This document shows, piece after piece, positions 6,683 to 10,900 of a stretch of DNA of 10,900 bases. The DNA lies in contig CANPXY010000036.1 of NCBI GenBank assembly GCA_947587115.1, positions 1 through 10,900 of the forward strand, read 5' to 3'. Below the pieces are notes generated by a model that saw only the letters and a list, made by a program, of their open reading frames with translations, did no database searches and was not told the origin of the DNA. The number at the start of each line of letters is the position of its first letter. Within the stretch, counting starts at the first letter, position 1. This stretch comes from an uncultured Bacilli bacterium. Lineage in GTDB: Bacteria > Bacillota_I > Bacilli_A > RF39 > UBA660. The position numbers were made by a program, and so were the translations under genes.

Positions 6683-7864
6683 CTATCTATTTATAATTTC
6701 TAAAGTATCACGAGCAATCATAAGTTCTTCATCGGTTGGTACAACATAGATGAGCGATTTAGAGTTTTTAGAACTAATCTTTCTAAGTTCTCCCCTTACT
6801 TGATTAGCTTCTACATCCAAGTCGAAGCCAAGGCAAGCAAGTTTTTCAACGATTTTAAGACGTGTAGAACTGCTGTTTTCACCAATTCCAGCGGTAAATA
6901 CTAAAACGTCACAGCCGCCTAGTAAGACATAGTAATTTGCAATATAATTGACTACGGTACGGATGTATTTCTGTTCTGCTAAAATACAATTTTTATTTCC
7001 TTCTAACACACCTTTTTCAATATCTCTTGAATCACTGCTCAATTGACTGAGTCCAAGGAATCCAGACTTTTTATTGAGATCGTCGATCACTTCACTGGCA
7101 TTTTTGCCTTCCTTTTCCATGATGAACGGAATGATAGAAGCATCAATATCTCCAGAACGTGTGCCCATCATGATTCCAGCAAGTGGTGTAAAGCCCATGG
7201 ACGTATCCACACTCTTGCCATCTTTGATGGCGGTAATACTTCCACCGTTACCCAAGTGACAGCTGATAATTCGTAAATCTTTGCGACCCAATTCTTTTTC
7301 AATGGTCGATGCGATATAGCGATGGGAGGTTCCGTGTGCACCATATTTACGTACTTTGTAATCCTGATACCAACTGTATGGAACTGGATATAAATAACTT
7401 ACTTCGTCCATCGTCTGATGGAAAGCGGTATCGAATACAGCGATCATCGGCGTATTGGGAAGCACTTCTTTAAAAGCATTGATTCCAAGGACGTGCGCAG
7501 GGTTATGAAGTGGTGCATAATCTTTTAAATCGATCAAATCTTGAATGACTTTGTCGTTGATCAACACAGATTCTTTATATAGATCTCCACCACTTACCAC
7601 GCGATGTCCAACACCATCAATTTCCTCTAGGGAAGCAATAATTCCAAGCTCTACCAATTTTTCTAAAAGAATCGATACAGCAACGGAATGGTCTGGAAGC
7701 TCGATTTCTTGTTTCAACTTTTCTCCATTATACTTGATCGTATAACAGCTTCCTTCTATTCCAATTCGTTCAAATAGCCCACTGGCAAGCACTTCTTCGT
7801 TCGTCATATCAAACAAACTGAACTTCAAAGAACTACTTCCTGCATTAATTGACATGATTTTCAT
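6683..7864 (-). CDS. ackA: Acetate kinase
   Basis: AckA interconverts acetyl phosphate + ADP and acetate + ATP, the last step of acetate overflow and fermentation together with phosphotransacetylase, which is not in this window. The 393-residue product is full length. It shows the N-terminal phosphate-binding INAGSSSLKF (6-15), the active-site arginine in GHRVVSGG (86-93), APLHNP (117-122), FDTAFH (144-149, catalytic Asp145), GAHGTSH (175-181), the adenosine-loop HLGNGGS (203-209), GTRSGD (234-239) and GIGEN (326-330). All key residues are present. ATG 7864 has GAGG about 10 bases upstream; the next in-frame ATG (7855) would be too far from it. It is the first gene of the ackA-nrnA-engB operon. 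Its promoter has a good -10 but no recognisable -35, suggesting activation by a bound factor (in B. subtilis, CcpA activates ackA). Confidence 0.98.
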   Translation of the reverse strand: MKIMSINAGSSSLKFSLFDMTNEEVLASGLFERIGIEGSCYTIKYNGEKLKQEIELPDHSVAVSILLEKLVELGIIASLEEIDGVGHRVVSGGDLYKESVLINDKVIQDLIDLKDYAPLHNPAHVLGINAFKEVLPNTPMIAVFDTAFHQTMDEVSYLYPVPYSWYQDYKVRKYGAHGTSHRYIASTIEKELGRKDLRIISCHLGNGGSITAIKDGKSVDTSMGFTPLAGIMMGTRSGDIDASIIPFIMEKEGKNASEVIDDLNKKSGFLGLSQLSSDSRDIEKGVLEGNKNCILAEQKYIRTVVNYIANYYVLLGGCDVLVFTAGIGENSSSTRLKIVEKLACLGFDLDVEANQVRGELRKISSKNSKSLIYVVPTDEELMIARDTLEIINR

Positions 7865-7898
7865 AATAAAATAACCTCTTTCTAATAATTCTATTACT

Positions 7899-7904
7899 AT
7901 TATA
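7899..7904 (-). promoter_or_regulatory. -10 element of the ackA operon promoter
   Basis: A perfect TATAAT on the minus strand lies 35 bases before the ackA start codon. At 16-18 bases upstream the sequences (AGGAAA, TAGGAA, CTAGGA) do not resemble TTGACA, so the promoter would be weak without an activator. The predicted start of transcription is near 7892. Confidence 0.5.
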
Positions 7905-7930
7905 CACGAAACGGCCGCTTTTTCCTAGAA

Positions 7931-7946
7931 AATGTTTTAAAACATT
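7931..7946. promoter_or_regulatory. Perfect 16-bp palindrome between divergent promoters, candidate operator
   Basis: AATGTTTTAAAACATT is a perfect inverted repeat. Its centre is about 46 bases upstream of the predicted ackA transcription start and about 41 bases upstream of the predicted start of the kinase-like gene, and its right end overlaps the -35 box of the latter. I do not recognise it as a known operator. With no loop and no T-run directly after it, it is unlikely to be a terminator. Confidence 0.45.
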
Positions 7947-7973
7947 GTAAAAATCTACTTTTTGTGATACAAT
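7945..7973 (+). promoter_or_regulatory. Promoter of the kinase-like gene
   Basis: TTGTAA (7945-7950), a 17-base spacer and TACAAT (7968-7973) fit a sigma-A promoter, reinforced by an extended -10 TG (TGATACAAT). Transcription would start near 7980, giving a leader of about 19 bases carrying the ribosome site AAGGGGG. The element GATACAATA also loosely resembles mother-cell sigma -10 sites. Confidence 0.65.
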
Positions 7974-7998
7974 ATACAAGCATAAAAAGGGGGATATT

Positions 7999-8793
7999 AT
8001 GGAAAAACTCAAAATCTCTGATATCAATTGGCAGGAATTAAAAGAACTTCCCCATCAAGGAAGTACCAGCATCATCTACAAAGATCCTGCCACATCTTCC
8101 ATCTATAAATTTCTAACTGAGTTTTCTAAAAGTGAAAAAGATGCTTTATATCATAAGTTTATGGACATGGATGGCATTCAAATCGATCGAGCAATCCTTC
8201 CTGAAGCACTCATCATGGACAATGACACTTTGGAAGTCTATCGTATGAAGGAATTACCTAATAGTATTCCTCTTTCTACCCAATTTGAAGGGCGCTTTGT
8301 CGACTCTTCTAAACTCTTACCTACGTTAGTAGAAGCTAGCAAAATTTTAAGAACTTTTCATCAAGCGGGAATCATCTATACCGATTTGAGTTTTGAAAAT
8401 ATCTTAGTCAATGAAATGGGACCTTTTTTCTGTGATTTTGATAGTTGTAGTTACCAAAATCATCGGGGAACTTACATCTCTTTGCTCTTGAAACGATTCA
8501 TGGTCGATTATCGACAGGAGCAATTTGAAGTCTCTGACAATTTGGATCGTATTTCCATGTTGCTTTCCTTTTTCTATCTACTCTATGGAAAAGAGATTCA
8601 AACAATTTCTACGAGTTCCTACTATCGTCTCGCTAAAAATTCAGCGACTTTAAAAAATGCGCAACCTTATGTAAAATCTTTTCTTAATACACGGCGCGCT
8701 TTTTCGGCGACCGTGCCTTACTTAGATGAATTGATCGATTTAAAAGACGCCTTCATCGTCGATAAGGAAAAAGAAAAGGTATACTCAAAATAA
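7999..8793 (+). CDS. Atypical protein-kinase-like (RIO/BUD32/APH-type) phosphotransferase
   Basis: The 264-residue product has the order of motifs of a small eukaryotic-like kinase but matches no named bacterial Ser/Thr kinase I know. A degenerate glycine loop PHQGSTSIIYK (18-28) is followed by SSIYKFL, whose Lys37 could be the ATP-binding lysine. Next are a hinge-like VYRMKELP (80-87), a helix RTFHQAGI (118-125), the catalytic loop YTDLSFENIL (127-136; Asp129, Asn134) and a DFG-equivalent CDFDS (145-149, Asp146). The short C-lobe after Asp146 is helical, with no transmembrane or sensor domain. The start is set by AAGGGGG 5 bases before the ATG. The gene stands alone between ackA (divergent) and the SASP gene (convergent). 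Substrate unknown: protein, small molecule or lipopolysaccharide-type sugars are all possible for this superfamily. Kinase fold likely; activity inferred from retained residues. Confidence 0.72.
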   Translation: MEKLKISDINWQELKELPHQGSTSIIYKDPATSSIYKFLTEFSKSEKDALYHKFMDMDGIQIDRAILPEALIMDNDTLEVYRMKELPNSIPLSTQFEGRFVDSSKLLPTLVEASKILRTFHQAGIIYTDLSFENILVNEMGPFFCDFDSCSYQNHRGTYISLLLKRFMVDYRQEQFEVSDNLDRISMLLSFFYLLYGKEIQTISTSSYYRLAKNSATLKNAQPYVKSFLNTRRAFSATVPYLDELIDLKDAFIVDKEKEKVYSK

Positions 8794-8809
8794 ATTTACT
8801 CACATAAAC

Positions 8810-8834
8810 AAAAGACAGGAGATCCTGTCTTTTT
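8810..8834. terminator. Bidirectional terminator shared by the kinase-like and SASP genes
   Basis: AAAAGACAGG (8810-8819) pairs perfectly with CCTGTCTTTT (8824-8833) around the loop AGAT. T residues end the stem on both strands (five T to 8834 on plus; TTTTGTTTA on minus), and the hairpin sits between two convergent stop codons. Confidence 0.88.
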
Positions 8835-8847
8835 CGTTATAACGCAA

Positions 8848-9063
8848 TTACTTATTATTATAACTTCCACTGATTTGATTCATTCCGTTTTGAACTAAAC
8901 GTCTAGTGATTTCACCACCAACTGATCCGTTAGCACGAGCAGTTGTATCAGCTCCTAAAGTAACACCAAATTCGTTAGCGATTTCGTATTTCATTTTTTC
9001 GATAGCTTGTTTAGCTCCTGGTACTCTCATTTTCATTGAAGAGTTGTTTGAATTGTTATTCAT
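8848..9063 (-). CDS. sspA: Alpha/beta-type small acid-soluble spore protein (SASP)
   Basis: These 71-residue proteins saturate forespore DNA, shift it to an A-like form and protect it from UV and heat; they are degraded at germination by the protease GPR. The diagnostic core is all here: VPGAKQAIEKMKYEIANEFGV (14-34), with the GPR cut expected between Glu27 and Ile28, then LGADTTARANGSVGGEITRRLV (36-57). The N terminus is Asn/Ser-rich, as is common. ATG 9063 is chosen over an upstream GTG (9072) because AGGAGGTGA lies 6 bases before it. A sigma-G-like promoter lies in front. The gene is immediately downstream of thiI, as sspA is in B. subtilis. The symbol is by synteny and similarity; the paralogues sspA, B, C and D are hard to tell apart from sequence alone. 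Confidence 0.95.
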   Translation of the reverse strand: MNNNSNNSSMKMRVPGAKQAIEKMKYEIANEFGVTLGADTTARANGSVGGEITRRLVQNGMNQISGSYNNK

Positions 9064-9086
9064 TGTTTTCACCTCCTATACATTTA

Positions 9087-9115
9087 TAGAGTGTGAAAAT
9101 TTACCTGAATCATAC
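9087..9115 (-). promoter_or_regulatory. Sigma-G-like promoter of the SASP gene
   Basis: On the minus strand GTATG (9111-9115) fits the sigma-G -35 pattern GHATR. CACTCTA (9087-9093), 17 bases further on, differs by one base from CATNNTA. Forespore sigma-G control is established for ssp genes. The element lies wholly between the thiI stop and the SASP ribosome site. Confidence 0.55.
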
Positions 9116-9143
9116 ATTTTTGAGATTGGTAATTTATACCTAT

Positions 9144-10337
9144 CTATAACAACTCTTGATATTTTTGCTCTGTCTCTTGCAAATCACTGATCTTAATGGT
9201 CTTGATTTCATCTAGTGTTTCATCAATTAATTTTTTAAAATCAAAACGTTTTTCAATTTTTAAGCATTCTTCTAAACTTGGGTTGATAACCGGATGTTTC
9301 GGTACAAAGATGGTGCAGCAATCTTCAAAAGGTAAAATACTAATATCGTACGTATCGATTGCCTTTGCAAGTTCGATGATTTCTAGTTTATCAAGGCAAG
9401 CGACAGGACGAATCACGGGCATAGAGGTCACTTCGTTGATGACCGCCATACTGTTTAAGGTCTGACTAGCAACTTGGCCAATCGACTCGCCATTGATTAT
9501 CGCTTTGGCTTTTCTTTTCAAAGCAAGACGTTCCATAATACGATACATCATCCGACGCATGATGGTAATACAATAAGCAGGATTGGACTCTTTGTAGATC
9601 GTCTCTTGAATTTTGGTAAAAGGTACGATGTGAACGACGATTTCATCCGTATAATTTACTAGTTTTTTGGCAAGATCGAGCACTTTATTTCGAGCTTCGA
9701 TACTGGTATGTGGAATTGCTTCAAAATAAACTGCATCCAACTTAATTCCACGTTTTAGAGCAAGATAGCCTGCGACTGGAGAATCAATTCCCCCACTTAA
9801 CATCAACATTCCTCTTGGCTGTGTTCCTACCGGATAGCCACCTAAACCGTGATAAGCATTGGTATAAATATATGAAAAATGGGGACGAATCTCTAAATGA
9901 AGAAGAAGATCTGGATCGTGAACGTCGACCGCAACATCTTTGATAGTTTTTAAAATTTCTCCTCCTAAAAGAGGATTCATCTCTAAACTTTTAATAGGAA
10001 AACTCTTATCACTGCGCTTGGTTTCGACTTTAAAAGTTTTAAAATTTTCATTTTTTAAAATTTTAATGACTTCTTCTTTGATCACGGATAGATCTGTCGG
10101 TACTTTGTAGGCCACATGATACATATGAATACCAAAGATGTGATTGATCGTCTCTAGTATTTCCTCGAGTTCGCTTTCATCAAATTCGATAAACATACGT
10201 GCGGGCTCTTTGACAATGTTCACGTGATATTTTTGAAGTTTGTGTCTAATGTTTTCATACAATGTTTTAACAAAAAAGTTGCGATTTCCTTTTTTAGTCG
10301 TCAATTCTCCATACTTGATCAAGATCACACGTTCCAT
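9144..10337 (-). CDS. thiI: tRNA 4-thiouridine synthase / sulfurtransferase ThiI
   Basis: ThiI adenylates U8 of tRNA and inserts sulfur received from a cysteine desulfurase to give 4-thiouridine; in many bacteria it also helps supply sulfur for the thiamine thiazole. The 397-residue product has an N-terminal ferredoxin-like region (1-60), a THUMP RNA-binding domain (about 60-165) and the PP-loop pyrophosphatase domain with SGGIDSP (181-187). PFEDCCTIFVPKHP (336-349) contains the Cys340-Cys341 pair, aligned with the reactive Cys344 of E. coli ThiI. There is no C-terminal rhodanese domain, so this is the short Bacillota form, which relies on a dedicated desulfurase. That partner is encoded one base upstream, and the ThiI ribosome site (AAGGGG, about 10 bases from ATG) lies inside the desulfurase coding region, implying coupling. 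No clear terminator follows thiI before the SASP gene. Confidence 0.97.
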   Translation of the reverse strand: MERVILIKYGELTTKKGNRNFFVKTLYENIRHKLQKYHVNIVKEPARMFIEFDESELEEILETINHIFGIHMYHVAYKVPTDLSVIKEEVIKILKNENFKTFKVETKRSDKSFPIKSLEMNPLLGGEILKTIKDVAVDVHDPDLLLHLEIRPHFSYIYTNAYHGLGGYPVGTQPRGMLMLSGGIDSPVAGYLALKRGIKLDAVYFEAIPHTSIEARNKVLDLAKKLVNYTDEIVVHIVPFTKIQETIYKESNPAYCITIMRRMMYRIMERLALKRKAKAIINGESIGQVASQTLNSMAVINEVTSMPVIRPVACLDKLEIIELAKAIDTYDISILPFEDCCTIFVPKHPVINPSLEECLKIEKRFDFKKLIDETLDEIKTIKISDLQETEQKYQELL

Positions 10338-10338
10338 A

Positions 10339-10899
10339 TTAGTATTTCCCCTTTCTAAAATTTAATGCATCATGACATTTTTTAAAAATTTTTAAAAATT
10401 GTTGTAGTTCTTCTTTCGTCGTCATCCAAGATAGACTGATACGTAAGGAAGTCGTCGTAACCTCTTTGGGTTTTCCCATTGCCTCTAATGTAGGAGATGC
10501 GACTTCATTTTTGGAACAGGCAGTCTTCGATGAAAGATATATGTCCTCTTCTTCTAAAGCATGGATCATGGTCTCGGGTTTAATTCCCAAGACACTGATA
10601 TTTAGAATATAAGGAGAACAATGCTCATCGCTATTGATCACGACTCCATCGATTTTACTCAACTCTTCTCTTAAAAAATGGTTTAAGTGTTGGACCGTCT
10701 CGTATTTTTCTTGATGGTGTTCTAGGGCCAAGCGCAACGCTTTGGCCATGCTGACGATGAGTGGCACTGCTGGCGTTCCACTCCGATAGATCGTCTGACT
10801 TTTGCCGCCATGGATCAAGGGTACAAGAGCAAGCTTGGCTTTTTTAACAAGACAACCTACACCTTTTAAGCCAAAAAATTTATGTGCACTACAAGTAAA
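10339..10899 (-). CDS. Cysteine desulfurase (NifS/IscS class V aminotransferase), 5' part outside the window
   Basis: This PLP enzyme takes sulfur from cysteine as an enzyme persulfide and passes it to an acceptor, here almost certainly ThiI (compare B. subtilis nifZ-thiI). The frame is open to the right edge, so only the C-terminal 186 codons of about 380 are visible; an apparent TTG start at 10818 is internal. The first residues give FTCSAHKFFGLKG, with the PLP-binding lysine of the SAHK motif. LIHGG and YRSGTPAVP are the usual substrate-site segments. SSKTACSKNE carries the sulfur-accepting cysteine (codon at 10516-10518), in a compact loop between the neighbouring conserved segments. The C-terminal domain ends in LNFRKGKY, and the stop is one base before the thiI start. 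Membership of the ThiI-specific subgroup is inferred from the gene pair, not from a diagnostic residue. Confidence 0.93.
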   Translation of the reverse strand, partial: FTCSAHKFFGLKGVGCLVKKAKLALVPLIHGGKSQTIYRSGTPAVPLIVSMAKALRLALEHHQEKYETVQHLNHFLREELSKIDGVVINSDEHCSPYILNISVLGIKPETMIHALEEEDIYLSSKTACSKNEVASPTLEAMGKPKEVTTTSLRISLSWMTTKEELQQFLKIFKKCHDALNFRKGKY

Positions 10900-10900
10900 T

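Noticed and set aside
7043..7745. Several plus-strand open frames inside ackA
   Set aside because: All are antisense to conserved acetate kinase motifs.
7905..7925. Possible CcpA cre site upstream of ackA (AAAAAGCGGCCGTTTC on the minus strand)
   Set aside because: It shares an AAAGCG core with cre sites, but the flanking TG and the second half-site do not match the consensus, so it is not annotated.
9124..9142. GGTA/TACC inverted repeat after thiI
   Set aside because: It has only four base pairs and no T-run, too weak to call a terminator.
8906..9190. 94-codon plus-strand open frame across the SASP gene
   Set aside because: It is antisense to the SASP core and the sigma-G-like promoter, with no ribosome site.
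10816..10818. TTG as start codon of the cysteine desulfurase frame
   Set aside because: The frame continues upstream to the window edge with the PLP-lysine motif SAHK, so the gene is cut by the edge and TTG codes an internal Leu.
1..10900. Mobile elements, CRISPR, tRNA or rRNA, riboswitches
   Set aside because: I read both strands for transposase motifs, direct-repeat arrays, tRNA arms and long structured leaders and saw none; all leaders here are short.

Overview
The window looks like chromosomal core DNA from a low-GC, endospore-forming member of the Bacillota. The evidence is a full-length spoIVA, an alpha/beta-type small acid-soluble spore protein (SASP), strong AGGAGG-type ribosome binding sites, promoters resembling sigma-E and sigma-G sites, and the sspA-thiI-cysteine desulfurase order known from Bacillus subtilis. 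TGA is used as a stop (the nrnA-like gene), so this is not a TGA=Trp mollicute. A Bacilli or Erysipelotrichia-type lineage is my best guess, but the sequence alone does not fix it. I see no insertion sequence, phage gene, CRISPR array, rRNA or tRNA.

Layout from left to right. (1) A HelD-like superfamily-1 ATPase on the minus strand, ending at a hairpin terminator at the left edge. It is divergent from (2) spoIVA on the plus strand, which has a sigma-E-like promoter. (3) spoIVA converges on an unrecognised 160-residue gene, and the two share a palindromic terminator that overlaps both stop codons. (4) Next comes a monocistronic minus-strand gene whose product carries an apparent but unusual JAMM/MPN metalloprotease signature. 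(5) A compact minus-strand operon, ackA-nrnA-engB, covers acetate kinase, a DHH nanoRNase/pAp phosphatase and a ribosome-assembly GTPase. (6) A divergent atypical protein-kinase-like gene is separated from ackA by a short intergenic region holding a perfect 16-bp palindrome between the two promoters. (7) The kinase gene converges on the SASP gene through a shared terminator. (8) thiI and a cysteine desulfurase gene follow, one base apart. The desulfurase gene runs off the right edge, so its 5' half is missing.

The genes fall into three themes. spoIVA (spore coat basement layer, mother cell) and the SASP gene (DNA protection, forespore) belong to sporulation. The desulfurase and ThiI form a sulfur relay for tRNA 4-thiouridine and possibly thiamine. 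AckA, NrnA and EngB are housekeeping. No intergenic gap exceeds about 135 bases. Most of the window is ordinary. The parts that merit a second look are the JAMM-like protein, the orphan kinase with the palindrome in front of it, and the unknown gene convergent with spoIVA.
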